DNA from: DASSKP01 sp035695045
GTDB taxonomy: Bacteria > Actinomycetota > Actinomycetes > JAFAQI01
Assembly: GCA_035695045.1 (NCBI GenBank)
Contig: DASSEX010000081.1
Location: forward strand, 1-64,000
Length of the DNA: 64,000 bases
Direction of reading: 5' to 3'
Part shown: positions 18,013-26,465 of the stretch, piece after piece
Position numbering within the stretch: the first letter of the stretch is position 1
How the letters are laid out: each line of letters begins with the position of its first letter
Translations under genes and position numbers: made by a program
The notes under the pieces: generated by a model
What the model was told of the DNA's origin: nothing
The model's input: only the letters and a program-made list of their open reading frames with translations
The model's database searches: none

Positions 18013-19208
18013 CCGCAGCTGCCGAAGAACGGTCGGCGCCAGAGTCGCGTCACCGGCGCAACATCTTCATCGTCGCCAACAACATCGAGGAAGTCGGCGG
18101 GCTGCAACGCGTCGTGCACACGCTCGCCGAAGGCTTTGCCGAACGAGGGCACGCCGTCGAGCTGATCGGCATCTCCCCCGGCCCGCCCGGAGCGCGCATC
18201 GAGCCCGGGCGCGGTTACCAGACCATGACGCTCGGGCCCGCGGAGCCCGCTGAGTGGGTGCCCCGCGGGATACGCGCAAAGCTCCGGCCGGTCAAACAGG
18301 CGAAGGAACGCTTCCGCCGACGCGTCCATGCGCGAAACGTCGGTCGGTTGCAGGCACGGTTCGACCGCGTCGAAGACGGAGTCGTCATCGTCGGTCAGAT
18401 CTGGGCGATGCAGTGGGTCGCCGACGCAGACACCCGACACCTGCGCGTCATCGGGATGAGCCACGAGTCCTACGAGGCCTCCCGCGGGCTGCTGCCCACG
18501 GCCATCGGGTCGACGCGATATCGGCGGATCATGCAGCTCTACCCGCCGATCGACGCCGTCCTGCTGCTCACGGAAGTGGATGCGCGCAAGTTCGAACAAC
18601 GCGGGCTGTGCAACGTCCAGGTGATGCACAACCCCCTTCCTCAGTGGCCCGACCAGGTGTCACCTCTCACCGACAAGCGGGTGGTCGCCATCGGCCGGCT
18701 CGAGCCGGAGAAGCGATACGACCGTCTGCTGGACGCATGGAAGATTGTCGCCACACGCCACCCCGGCTGGCGACTGGACATTTACGGCGCCGGTAGCCTC
18801 GCCATGTCACTGCATGACCAGATCGAAGAGGCCGGACTCGTGGACAGCGCAGTGTTGCAAGGACCCACCAAGGATCCGTTCAGCGTTCTTCAGCGCGCTT
18901 CGGTCCTCGCGTTGTCCTCGGAGCAGGAAGGACTGCCGCTCGTGCTGGCGGAAGCCATGGCAACCGGCGTTCCCTGCGTGGCATTCGACTGCGTGCCAGG
19001 GATCCGCGAAATCATCCGCGACGGCGAGGACGGCCTGGTCGTGCGCAACAGGGACGTCGACGCCCTCGCGGACGGGATCTGCCGACTTATCGAGGACGAG
19101 CAGCTGCGCCGGTCCTTCGGATCACGCGGGCGGCACAACATCGAGCGTTTCCGCCTGGACCGGATCCTCGACCGGTGGGAGCAGCTTTTCGAGCAGGTGG
19201 ACCGATGA
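18009..19208 (+). CDS. GT4 family glycosyltransferase
   Basis: Retaining GT-B glycosyltransferase of 399 residues, probably using a nucleotide sugar at the cytosolic membrane face. N-terminal domain: NIFIVANNIEEVGGLQRVVHTLAEGFAERG in two consecutive motifs. C-terminal donor domain: VVAIGRLEPEKRYDRLLDAW, YGAGSL and the E-x7-E region SSEQEGLPLVLAEAMATGVP. The start ATG 18009 overlaps the stop of the TagF-like fusion (ATGA); in-frame extension upstream runs antisense-like through that gene and is rejected. It is followed, again with a four-base overlap, by a GtrA gene. The donor and acceptor are unknown. Confidence 0.88.
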   Translation: MTAAAEERSAPESRHRRNIFIVANNIEEVGGLQRVVHTLAEGFAERGHAVELIGISPGPPGARIEPGRGYQTMTLGPAEPAEWVPRGIRAKLRPVKQAKERFRRRVHARNVGRLQARFDRVEDGVVIVGQIWAMQWVADADTRHLRVIGMSHESYEASRGLLPTAIGSTRYRRIMQLYPPIDAVLLLTEVDARKFEQRGLCNVQVMHNPLPQWPDQVSPLTDKRVVAIGRLEPEKRYDRLLDAWKIVATRHPGWRLDIYGAGSLAMSLHDQIEEAGLVDSAVLQGPTKDPFSVLQRASVLALSSEQEGLPLVLAEAMATGVPCVAFDCVPGIREIIRDGEDGLVVRNRDVDALADGICRLIEDEQLRRSFGSRGRHNIERFRLDRILDRWEQLFEQVDR

Positions 19209-19669
19209 ACCGCCTGCAGCAGATCTGGCACGAGATCGCCAAGTTCGGGCTCGTCGGTGCGGTCAACTACGTGCTCGACGTCTCCTTGTTCAACGCGCTG
19301 ATCGTCGGCCCGCTGCACGACCGCCCGCTCACGTCCAAGGCGATCTCCACCGTGGTCGCGGCGACCTCGTCGTACTTCATGAACCGCCACTGGACCTGGC
19401 GCAACAGGGCGAGGACCGGTCTTGGCCGGGAGTACGGCCTGTTCATCGTGCTCAGCGCCGTCGGGCTGGCCATCACCCTGGGATGTCTCGGGTTCGGCGA
19501 GTACGTGCTCAACCAACACTCGTGGCTCGCCCGCAACGTGTGGGGCAACGTCGTCGGCGTCGGCCTCGGCATGGTGTGGCGCTTCTGGTCGTTCAAGCGA
19601 TGGGTGTTCCTGCCGGCCGGTCCGGCCGCCGACGCGGACGACGACGCGGCTCATGCGGCGCTCGTCTGA
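19205..19669 (+). CDS. GtrA family membrane protein
   Basis: Second GtrA-type protein, 154 residues with four predicted membrane helices (KFGLVGAVNYVLDVSLFNAL at the start; FIVLSAVGLAITLGCLGF; a final GNVVGVGLGMVWRFWSFKRW). The conserved YFMNRHWTW motif lies between helices two and three. ATG 19205 overlaps the previous stop. It closes the operon of the GT2/TagF-like fusion and the GT4 enzyme, suggesting a lipid-linked sugar flipping or anchoring role for that polymer. The C-terminal tail is acidic (DADDDAA), unlike the first GtrA. Confidence 0.85.
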   Translation: MNRLQQIWHEIAKFGLVGAVNYVLDVSLFNALIVGPLHDRPLTSKAISTVVAATSSYFMNRHWTWRNRARTGLGREYGLFIVLSAVGLAITLGCLGFGEYVLNQHSWLARNVWGNVVGVGLGMVWRFWSFKRWVFLPAGPAADADDDAAHAALV

Positions 19670-19679
19670 CGACGGAAGA

Positions 19680-21245
19680 TCACACGGGCGCGACCCCGTG
19701 GCGCCGGCGCGAGAATGCCCGGTCCTTGTTCCGGTACGCCGCCAGCCGGCGGATGAGCTCTGAGCGCAGCTCTTCGGGCTCGACGATCGCGTCGACGACG
19801 AGCTCACTCGCCAGCCGCACGATGTCGATGTCGGCGTTGTACTCGTCGCGCAGCTTCTGCACGTAGACCGCACGCTCGGTCTCATCCTCGATCGACTGAA
19901 TGCGGTTGTAGTGGACGGCATTGACCGCCGCCTCCGCACCCATCACCGCGATCATCGCGGTGGGAAGCGCCAGCGTCGCGTCCGGCTCGAAGCCCGGCCC
20001 GGCCATCGCGTAGAGACCGGCGCCGTAGGCCTTGCGAACGATCACCGAGATCTTCGGCACGGTCGCCTCGGACACCGCGGTGATCATCTTCGCGCCGTGC
20101 CGGATGATGCCCTCCCGCTCGACGGCCGTGCCCACCATGAAGCCCGGAACGTCGGCGAGAAACACCAGGGGGACGTTGAACGCGTCGCAGAGCTGGATGA
20201 AGCGTGCGGCCTTGTCCGCGGAGTCGACGAACAGGACGCCGCCTTTGAACATCGGGTTGTTGGCGACGATTCCGACAACCTCGCCGTCGAGACGCGCGAA
20301 GCCCACCAGCAGCTCTCGCGCCCACAGCGCATGGATCTCGAAGAACGAGTCTTCGTCGACCAGCGCCTTCACGTAGCGCCGCATGTCGAATGCCTGCCGC
20401 TCGCTGACGGGCACGAGGGAGCGCAGATCGCCGGTGCCGGCCGCCCTCGGCTCGGAGCGCGGGGGGAGCTGGGTCCAGTTCGAGGGCAGATAGGACAGAT
20501 AGCACTGCACGATGTCGAGCGCGGTGGGCTCGTCCTTGGCGAGGAAGTGGCCGACGCCTGAGACGGTGCAGTGCATCTTGGCACCGCCCATCTCCTCCAG
20601 CGTCGTCTTCTCCCCGACGACCATCTCCACCATGCGAGCCGATCCGAGGTACATCGAGGCGTTGCCGTCCACCATGACGACGACGTCACAGAACGCCGGG
20701 ATGTAGGCGCCGCCCGCGGCGCTGGGACCGAACAAGGCACACACCTGAGGAATCGAGCCACTGGCCCGAACCTGGGTGTGGAAGATCTTCCCCGCTCCCC
20801 GCCGACCGGGGAACATCTCGACCTGGTCGGTGATGCGCGCGCCTGCGGAGTCGACCAACCACACCATTGGCACACCGGTGCGGTAAGCCTGCTCGATGAT
20901 GCGCACGATCTTCTCGACCGTCCGGGCACCCCACGATCCGGCCTTCACCGTCGAGTCGTTGGCCATCAGACACACCGGCCGACCGTCGACGGTGGCGGTC
21001 CCGGTCACGACGCCGTCTGCCGGCAGATCGGCCGCGCCGGCGTTCGCGTAGAGCCCGTCCTCGACGAACGAGCCCGCGTCGACGAGCAGACGGATCCGCT
21101 CTCGCGCGAACAGCTTGCCCTTCTCGGCGTTCGCACTGTGGTACTTCTCGGCGCCGCCCGCGAGGATCCGCTCCCGGAGCTGGGCGAGATGGGGGTGACC
21201 TGGATCGTCGTGCTCGGCCCTGACAGCCTCGGAGTCGGCGCTCAT
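19680..21245 (-). CDS. Acyl-CoA carboxylase carboxyltransferase (beta) subunit
   Basis: Biotin-dependent carboxyltransferase, 521 residues. The crotonase-fold halves show the acyl-CoA oxyanion segment GPSAAGGAYIPAFCD and the carboxybiotin segment near GFMVGTAVEREGIIRHGAKM, then RKAYGAGLYAMAGPGFEPD. It is a different paralogue from AccD5 at 28121. The start ATG 21245 has TACGCT eight bases upstream. HMG-CoA lyase and acyl-CoA dehydrogenases in the window suggest methylcrotonyl-CoA or a similar substrate in leucine catabolism, but that is an inference. It needs a biotinylated alpha subunit such as AccA3 at 44256. It is convergent with the GtrA operon, 10 bases apart. Confidence 0.88.
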   Translation of the reverse strand: MSADSEAVRAEHDDPGHPHLAQLRERILAGGAEKYHSANAEKGKLFARERIRLLVDAGSFVEDGLYANAGAADLPADGVVTGTATVDGRPVCLMANDSTVKAGSWGARTVEKIVRIIEQAYRTGVPMVWLVDSAGARITDQVEMFPGRRGAGKIFHTQVRASGSIPQVCALFGPSAAGGAYIPAFCDVVVMVDGNASMYLGSARMVEMVVGEKTTLEEMGGAKMHCTVSGVGHFLAKDEPTALDIVQCYLSYLPSNWTQLPPRSEPRAAGTGDLRSLVPVSERQAFDMRRYVKALVDEDSFFEIHALWARELLVGFARLDGEVVGIVANNPMFKGGVLFVDSADKAARFIQLCDAFNVPLVFLADVPGFMVGTAVEREGIIRHGAKMITAVSEATVPKISVIVRKAYGAGLYAMAGPGFEPDATLALPTAMIAVMGAEAAVNAVHYNRIQSIEDETERAVYVQKLRDEYNADIDIVRLASELVVDAIVEPEELRSELIRRLAAYRNKDRAFSRRRHGVAPV

Positions 21246-21312
21246 CAAGCGGAAGCGTAGCGGCCCAGGCGTGCCCGACCGTGCACACCGCTGCGCTAGG
21301 GTCGCAGGCCCT

Positions 21313-22488
21313 ATGTCGCAACCAGATCGGCCCATCTTCATCGTCGGCTGCCCGCGATCGGGTACGACGTTGTTCCGGACGATGCTGCATGCGCATCCAC
21401 GCATCGCCGTGCCGCCGGAGACCCGGTTCGTCATGCCGGCGTATCGCCGCCGCTACGCGTTCGGTGACCTCCAGCTGACCGCGAACCGACAGCGACTCGC
21501 CAGGTGGATCGTGGATCGGGCAGAGACCCGGTTCAGCGTTCTCGAGGTCGATGCGGAGAAGGTTCGACAGGCCATCATCGACGGGCCGCCGACCTTGGGA
21601 TCAGCGTTCGGCGCCGTCTTCCGCGAGTACTCCGACAGCCATGGCAAGGCGCGCTGGGGCGACAAGCGCCCGGCCTACTACTCGTTCATCGAGGAGCTCG
21701 ACGCCCTCTTCCCGGACGCGCAGTTCATCCACGTCGTCCGGGACGGGCGGGCATGCGTGGCGTCGCTGAAACGGACACCCTGGCTCGACCACGAGCCGAT
21801 TCCGTGCATGGCGACCTGGATGATGGCGATCGACTGCAGCCGCGAGTCCGGCGCGAAGCTCGGCCGGAACCGCTTCTGCGAGGTCCGTTACGAGGACCTC
21901 GTCACAGACCCGGAGAAAGAGATGCGACGGGTCTGCGAGTTCCTCGGCGAAGCCTTCGTCCCCGAGATGTGTCATCCCGAGAAGATCGCCGAGCAGGTAA
22001 ACCCTGCGCATTACCAGCAACGCCGTCAGATCAGCGAGGGCATCTACACCAAGTCGATGGAGGCCTGGCGCGACGAGCTGACACCGTGGGAGATCGCAAC
22101 TTTCGAGAAGGCGGCGGGTTCGCGGCTGGCGCTCTACGGCTATGCCCCGTCCGGCATCGACCAGGAACCCCCCAAGGACAAGGTCCACGAGCTGCTCTCC
22201 GAGCACCGCCGCCTCCGCCAGAGCCTGCAGTCCCGGCGTCGTTCGGATCGGCGCAAACGCGTCGATGCCGACCGCCCCGTTGCCGCCGTACTGACCGAAG
22301 GGCAGCGCAAGGCCGCCGCCGAACCGATGAGGCGTCCGTTGGCAAGCAAGCTGCGGCGGTCCGCCCGGCCGGTCGTCCGCCGAACCCGACGGTTGTGGCG
22401 CACAATGGTCCGTCTCGAACGGCCTCCTCGCGCGGCAGCAGCGGCCCCCTCCGCCCAGCAGGCAGTCGACAACATCGAAGAGACCTGA
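21313..22488 (+). CDS. Sulfotransferase family protein
   Basis: PAPS-dependent sulfotransferase of the Sulfotransfer_3 type, 391 residues. The phosphosulfate loop VGCPRSGTTLF is at residues 10-20, followed by MLHAHPRIAVPPET, and the 3'-phosphate motif HVVRDGRACVASL lies near residue 145 with EVRYEDLVTDPE after it. The long C-terminal tail is highly basic and low in complexity. The start ATG 21313 lies 10 bases after TAGGGT (21297-21302), so the leader is very short. It diverges from the carboxyltransferase. The acceptor is unknown; a sulfated surface glycan or lipid is the likely class. Confidence 0.82.
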   Translation: MSQPDRPIFIVGCPRSGTTLFRTMLHAHPRIAVPPETRFVMPAYRRRYAFGDLQLTANRQRLARWIVDRAETRFSVLEVDAEKVRQAIIDGPPTLGSAFGAVFREYSDSHGKARWGDKRPAYYSFIEELDALFPDAQFIHVVRDGRACVASLKRTPWLDHEPIPCMATWMMAIDCSRESGAKLGRNRFCEVRYEDLVTDPEKEMRRVCEFLGEAFVPEMCHPEKIAEQVNPAHYQQRRQISEGIYTKSMEAWRDELTPWEIATFEKAAGSRLALYGYAPSGIDQEPPKDKVHELLSEHRRLRQSLQSRRRSDRRKRVDADRPVAAVLTEGQRKAAAEPMRRPLASKLRRSARPVVRRTRRLWRTMVRLERPPRAAAAAPSAQQAVDNIEET

Positions 22489-22554
22489 CGCCCGGGCGAT
22501 TCGCCTGCGCGAGGTGACGACTGCCCCTACCCTCAGCCGGAAGAGGGGGTCTCG

Positions 22555-23190
22555 ATGGGTATCTCGCTGTTCAACTTCGTCCTGTTCCTGCACATCTCGC
22601 TGGTGGTCGTCGCCTTCGCGATGGCAGGCATCGTGCATGCCGGCATGCCGGCGATGGCGCGGGCGCGCGACGTCTCGCAGATGCGCCCGTGGGCCGAGCT
22701 GCTGCACCGCCTCGACCCGCTGTTCCCCGTGGTTGCACTCTTCCTGCTCGGGCTCGGCTCCTGGCTCGTGCATCTCGGCGCGCACACCGGCGACGGGTTC
22801 TCGTTCAAGGACGGCTGGGTGATCACCTCCATCGTCACGCTGGTCGTGATCGAGGGGATCGCGGGCGCACTGCTCGCGCCGACCGCCAAGCGGCTCGTCG
22901 CCTCGATCCACGAGGCGGCGGACGGCCCGCCGAGCGCCGAGCTCCGCGTCGCCGCCCGCGATCCGAAGATCTGGTACCCCGGGCACATCGCGACGTTCGG
23001 CTTCCTCGGCATCGTATTCGTCATGGCCACCAAGCCCGCGGGTGAGTGGGCATGGCTGTTCCCGGCGGCCGGCGCTGCGATCGGCGTCGCGCTGGCGCGG
23101 CTTCAGCTCGTGCGTCTCACCTCGACGAGCGACGGGTCGGTGCCGGCGCAGCGCGCTGCCGCAACGGAGACGGCCGTCCAGCAGGCCTGA
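22555..23190 (+). CDS. Integral membrane protein, DUF2269-like
   Basis: A 211-residue polytopic protein with four to five hydrophobic segments: FNFVLFLHISLVVVAFAMAG, FPVVALFLLGLGSWLVHLG, WVITSIVTLVVIEGIAGALL, FLGIVFVMA and WLFPAAGAAIGVALARL. A ribosome binding site (AGAGGGGG) lies seven bases before ATG 22555, and TACCCT further up is a plausible -10, so this is a leadered mRNA. The overall layout resembles DUF2269, but I could not confirm that. The gene is alone and convergent with HMG-CoA lyase. Function unknown. Confidence 0.75.
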   Translation: MGISLFNFVLFLHISLVVVAFAMAGIVHAGMPAMARARDVSQMRPWAELLHRLDPLFPVVALFLLGLGSWLVHLGAHTGDGFSFKDGWVITSIVTLVVIEGIAGALLAPTAKRLVASIHEAADGPPSAELRVAARDPKIWYPGHIATFGFLGIVFVMATKPAGEWAWLFPAAGAAIGVALARLQLVRLTSTSDGSVPAQRAAATETAVQQA

Positions 23191-23195
23191 GGCCG

Positions 23196-23219
23196 CGTTC
23201 CGGTCAGCCGACCGGAACG
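23196..23219. terminator. Bidirectional terminator hairpin
   Basis: CGTTCCGGTC (23196-23205) and GACCGGAACG (23210-23219) form a perfect 10-bp stem with a four-base loop between two convergent genes. It overlaps the stop codon of HMG-CoA lyase. There is no U-tract. Confidence 0.6.
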
Positions 23220-24121
23220 GTCCGGGTCCGGGGACCCGCGCGCAGCACCTGTGACGGCAGCGTGCGACCGACGATGCGCTCGGCCGTCGCCGCGACGTCG
23301 ATCATCGCGTCGAGGTCGACGCCGGTCGCGACGCCCATGTCCTCGACCATGTGCACGAGCTCCTCGGTCGCGACGTTGCCGGTGGCCCCCGGCGCGTAGG
23401 GACAGCCGCCGAGCCCGCCGACACTCGCGTCGAAGTCCGAGACACCGAGCTCGAGCGCGGCGAGGACGTTGGCGAGACCCGTGCCCCGCGTGTTGTGGAA
23501 GTGCAGGTTCAGCGGCGCGTCCGGATGCGCCGAGCGGAGCTCACCGACCAGCCGGGTGACCCGGGTGGGCGTCGCCATGCCGGTGGTGTCCCCGAACGAG
23601 ATGCCGTCGGCACCGTCCCGCACGGCACGGGAGGCGACCGCGACGACCCGCTCGACCGGCACGTCTCCCTCGTAGGGGCAGCCCCAGGCGGTCGACACGA
23701 TGACCTGCAAGGTCGCGCCGCGACCGTGCACCAGGTCGATGACCTCGGCGATCTCGTCGAGCGACTCGTCGGTCGAGCGGTTGATGTTCTTGCGGTTGTG
23801 CGTGTCGCTCGCACTCACCACGATCTCGAGCTCACGGAACCCCGCGTCGAGTGCGCGCTGCGCCCCTTTGAGGTTGGGCACCAGCGCGGAGTAACGCACG
23901 TCGTCGTTGCGGGTCACGTGCTGCCACACCTCGGCGGCGTCGGCCATCTGCGGGATCGCCTTGGGGTGCACGAAGCTGACCGCTTCGATCCGCCCGACGC
24001 CCGTCTTGGACAGCGCGTCGATCAGCTCGACCTTGGCCTCGGTCGGGACCGGCGCTTCGTTCTGTAGTCCGTCGCGCGGGCCGACCTCGCGCAGGCTGAT
24101 CCGCTCCGGGAGGTCGCTCAC
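23204..24121 (-). CDS. mvaB: Hydroxymethylglutaryl-CoA lyase
   Basis: Splits HMG-CoA to acetoacetate and acetyl-CoA, the last step of leucine breakdown; divalent-metal TIM-barrel enzyme, cytosolic. The 305 residues show the metal/substrate motif LREVGPRDGLQNE near the N terminus, NLHFHNTRGTGLAN with the metal-binding His pair, and the signature loop GLGGCPYAPGATGNVATE with the catalytic Cys. All key residues are present. GTG 24121 follows TAGCCT by six bases, and that hexamer uses the TAG stop codon of the upstream cyclase gene. It works best with a methylglutaconyl-CoA pathway, for which the carboxyltransferase at 19680 is a candidate. Other HMGL-like lyases are a minor alternative. Confidence 0.9.
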   Translation of the reverse strand: MSDLPERISLREVGPRDGLQNEAPVPTEAKVELIDALSKTGVGRIEAVSFVHPKAIPQMADAAEVWQHVTRNDDVRYSALVPNLKGAQRALDAGFRELEIVVSASDTHNRKNINRSTDESLDEIAEVIDLVHGRGATLQVIVSTAWGCPYEGDVPVERVVAVASRAVRDGADGISFGDTTGMATPTRVTRLVGELRSAHPDAPLNLHFHNTRGTGLANVLAALELGVSDFDASVGGLGGCPYAPGATGNVATEELVHMVEDMGVATGVDLDAMIDVAATAERIVGRTLPSQVLRAGPRTRTVPVG

Positions 24122-24127
24122 GGGTCC

Positions 24128-24133
24128 AGGCTA
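24128..24133 (-). promoter_or_regulatory. -10 box of HMG-CoA lyase, using the upstream TAG stop
   Basis: TAGCCT on the minus strand, six bases before GTG 24121. Its first three bases are the stop codon of the adenylate cyclase gene. Confidence 0.5.
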
Positions 24134-25105
24134 GCCAGCGGCGGCGTCGGGCTCAGCGCGACGCAGACGACTCGCGTGCAGCAACGCGTAGCCCCGCACC
24201 GGCCGCGGTGGCACGCGGCGCAACCGGAACCGCGGGTCCTCGTCCAGCTCGGACGCGAGCTCACGGTCGACGAGGATGCTCGCCGGCCGGGCGATCGACG
24301 TCAGCCTGCTCGCGATGTTGACCGGCTCTCCGTAGACGTCACCGAGCCGGGCGAGCACGGGTCCGCAGGCGAGCCCGATTCGCAGGTCGGGCACGTCGTC
24401 AGCAGCTTCCACCCTGTCTGCCAGGTCGAGAGCGATCAGCGCTCCCTGACCCGCTTCGTCGGAGGTGAACATCACCTCGTCGCCCAGAGTCTTGACGACG
24501 CGTCCGCCGTGCTCGGCGATGACGTCGGCGGCAAGTGCCTCGAACGTGTCGACGACGCCGGCGAGCTCCGCCTCGCCGACGTCGCGGGTCAGCGACGTGA
24601 ACCCGACCAGGTCGGCGAAACCCACGACGAGCGACGCGGATGGCGACGTACCGTCGGCGAGCGCGCGCCCCGCGGTGGCGGCGAGATGACGACGCCAGAC
24701 ATAACCGATCAGACCCTCGACCACCGGCACCAGCTCGTGGGCGACCGCTGCCGCGTCCTCACCGGCTGCCGGATGGTCGACATCGAATGCGGACGTGATT
24801 GCCGACACGTGCCAGTCCGCCAACCGCGCCAGCGACTGGCCCATCGCGCGGGTCATCGCCAGCTGCGTGCCGGCGTCGATGACCCCACGCCGGACCAGTC
24901 CGTCGACCGCACGGAGCGCTTGCACGTCCTGGTTGGTGAACGCGACGTTGTCGTCGCCGACGTCCGCGAAGCCGAGAGCCCGCCACAGGATCCGGGCCTG
25001 CTCCACGGGCACGCCCGCCTGCTCCGCCACCTCGACCCGTGTGTATCGACGGTCGCCGCCGAGCAGCTCGCGCTCGAGCGCCGCCGGCACGTCCTCGGAA
25101 GTCAC
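24131..25105 (-). CDS. Adenylate cyclase, class III, with helical N-terminal domain
   Basis: Predicted class III nucleotidyl cyclase of 324 residues making cAMP (or cGMP) from the triphosphate; no membrane segment, so cytosolic. Residues about 1-150 are helical and begin with a MerR-like stretch (YTRVEVAEQAGVPVEQARILWRALGF), as in known actinobacterial cyclases. The catalytic domain at about 160-320 has VVGFADLVGFTSLTR (metal Asp), HGGRVVKTLGDEVMFTS (second Asp) and GEPVNIASRL (transition-state Asn/Arg). GTG 25105 is chosen because the upstream PH-domain gene ends 14 bases earlier. It is part of the birA, PH-domain, cyclase series on the minus strand. Confidence 0.87.
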   Translation of the reverse strand: MTSEDVPAALERELLGGDRRYTRVEVAEQAGVPVEQARILWRALGFADVGDDNVAFTNQDVQALRAVDGLVRRGVIDAGTQLAMTRAMGQSLARLADWHVSAITSAFDVDHPAAGEDAAAVAHELVPVVEGLIGYVWRRHLAATAGRALADGTSPSASLVVGFADLVGFTSLTRDVGEAELAGVVDTFEALAADVIAEHGGRVVKTLGDEVMFTSDEAGQGALIALDLADRVEAADDVPDLRIGLACGPVLARLGDVYGEPVNIASRLTSIARPASILVDRELASELDEDPRFRLRRVPPRPVRGYALLHASRLRRAEPDAAAG

Positions 25106-25119
25106 CCCTCGATCCTGCC

Positions 25120-25647
25120 TCAGGACGTCTGCGCGTCCGCGGCGCGTGCCACTCGCATCGACTCGTCCTCGGCATGGCGCAGCACCTGACGTTGCACCAT
25201 CTCGACGGTCGGCACCTCCGGCAGGACCACCTGCCCGTGCTCGCCCGCCGACTCGATCGTCAACGTCCCGCAACGGAGCATGCGGTCGATGACGGAGTGC
25301 CGGAAGGAGACGTCGTTGACCCGTGTGAGCGGGATGTCACGGCCGGACCGGGAGAGCACACCCGTGCGGATGACGACCCGCCTGTTGGTCAGCACGTAGC
25401 GCGTCGTCGACCACCTGAGGAACGGCCACAACGACCAGCGCAGCAGGACGAGCACCGCGACCACGAGGATCAGCCAGCGCAGCGCGGCGTGCAGTGAGCC
25501 GTCCGGGACGAGGAAGACGAGGTACGACGCGAGACCCACGACGACCGGCAGCAGCAGGGCAGGCAGGACGATCCGCTTCCAGTGCGGATGCAGGTCCAGG
25601 ACGATGTGCTCGTCGTCGCCGAGCAGCCGGCTGGGGAACGGTGACAT
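25120..25647 (-). CDS. PH domain-containing membrane protein
   Basis: A 175-residue protein with two N-terminal membrane helices (IVLPALLLPVVVGLASYLVF; ALRWLILVVAVLVLLRW) followed by a bacterial PH-like domain (YVLTNRRVVIRTGVLSR, DIPLTRVNDVSF, GTLTIESAGEHG). It sits in the cytoplasmic membrane with the PH domain inside. ATG 25647 overlaps the birA stop by one base (TGATG), so it is translationally coupled to birA. The same neighbour occurs in M. tuberculosis as Rv3278c next to birA. The function is not established. Confidence 0.85.
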   Translation of the reverse strand: MSPFPSRLLGDDEHIVLDLHPHWKRIVLPALLLPVVVGLASYLVFLVPDGSLHAALRWLILVVAVLVLLRWSLWPFLRWSTTRYVLTNRRVVIRTGVLSRSGRDIPLTRVNDVSFRHSVIDRMLRCGTLTIESAGEHGQVVLPEVPTVEMVQRQVLRHAEDESMRVARAADAQTS

Positions 25648-26453
25648 CAGCCGGTGCTCCTGACGTGCGTGACGTCGCCCGCCGACCAGCGCGCCGTCGC
25701 GCCGTCGCTGTCCTCGACGACCAGCTGCCCGCTGTCGTCGACGTCGATCGCTCGACCGGTCACCGTGCGCCCCCCAGGCAGCTCGACCCGCACCTGCACG
25801 CCGATCGTCTCGCACACCGAGCGGTACGCCGGCATCACGGCATCCGCCACTCCGCCGGCATCACGAAATGTGCGGTAACGCCGGGAGAACGACCGCAGCA
25901 GCTCCTTCACGAGCGGCTCCCGGTCGGTGCTGCCCCCCTCGATCGCCAGGCTGGTCGCGGTGTCGACGGGTCGCTCCTCCGCCCGGACTGTGACGTTGAC
26001 TCCGATGCCGACGACAACGGCGTCGTCGAGACGCTCGACCAGGATCCCGCCCAGCTTGCGGCCGGAGACCAGCACGTCGTTGGGCCACTTCAAGGCACTG
26101 TTGACCTCGCCGACTCCGCGCGTCGACTCGACGACCGCGACGCCCGTCAACAACGGGATGAGCGGCAACGAGGTGACCGGCAGCTCGGGCCGCAGGAGCA
26201 GTGACATCAAGACCGAGGAGCGCGCCGGCGCCTCCCACGACCGCCCCAGCCGGCCGCGTCCGCCGCGTTGCTCCTCCGCGATCACCACCAGACCCTCGGC
26301 GGCGCCGTCGCGCGCCGCGGTCGCGACGTCAGCATTGGTCGAGGTCGTCGATGCGCGCACCTCGAGCGCGGTCCACAACGGGTCGTCCCTCAGGACCGCA
26401 CGAAGCCGGGCCGCCGACAACGGCGGCCGCTCGAGGTCCGACCACTGCGACAC
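25647..26453 (-). CDS. birA: Biotin-[acetyl-CoA-carboxylase] ligase
   Basis: Activates biotin with ATP and attaches it to the BCCP lysine; here the likely target is AccA3 at 44256. The 268 residues lack an N-terminal DNA-binding helix-turn-helix, so it is a mono-functional ligase. Motifs: STTSTNADV, EEQRGGRGRLGRSWEAP (biotin/ATP loop), LKWPNDVLVSGRKLGGILVE (catalytic Lys) and GIGVNV. GTG 26453 is preceded by TAGCGT at six bases, and that hexamer contains the stop codon of the upstream GT2 gene. It is followed by the PH-domain gene and sits near accD5/accE, as in M. tuberculosis. Confidence 0.93.
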   Translation of the reverse strand: MSQWSDLERPPLSAARLRAVLRDDPLWTALEVRASTTSTNADVATAARDGAAEGLVVIAEEQRGGRGRLGRSWEAPARSSVLMSLLLRPELPVTSLPLIPLLTGVAVVESTRGVGEVNSALKWPNDVLVSGRKLGGILVERLDDAVVVGIGVNVTVRAEERPVDTATSLAIEGGSTDREPLVKELLRSFSRRYRTFRDAGGVADAVMPAYRSVCETIGVQVRVELPGGRTVTGRAIDVDDSGQLVVEDSDGATARWSAGDVTHVRSTG

Positions 26454-26459
26454 GGGCCA

Positions 26460-26465
26460 ACGCTA
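26460..26465 (-). promoter_or_regulatory. -10 box of birA, using the upstream TAG stop
   Basis: TAGCGT on the minus strand, six bases before GTG 26453. Its TAG is the stop codon of the GT2 gene ending at 26463. Confidence 0.5.
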
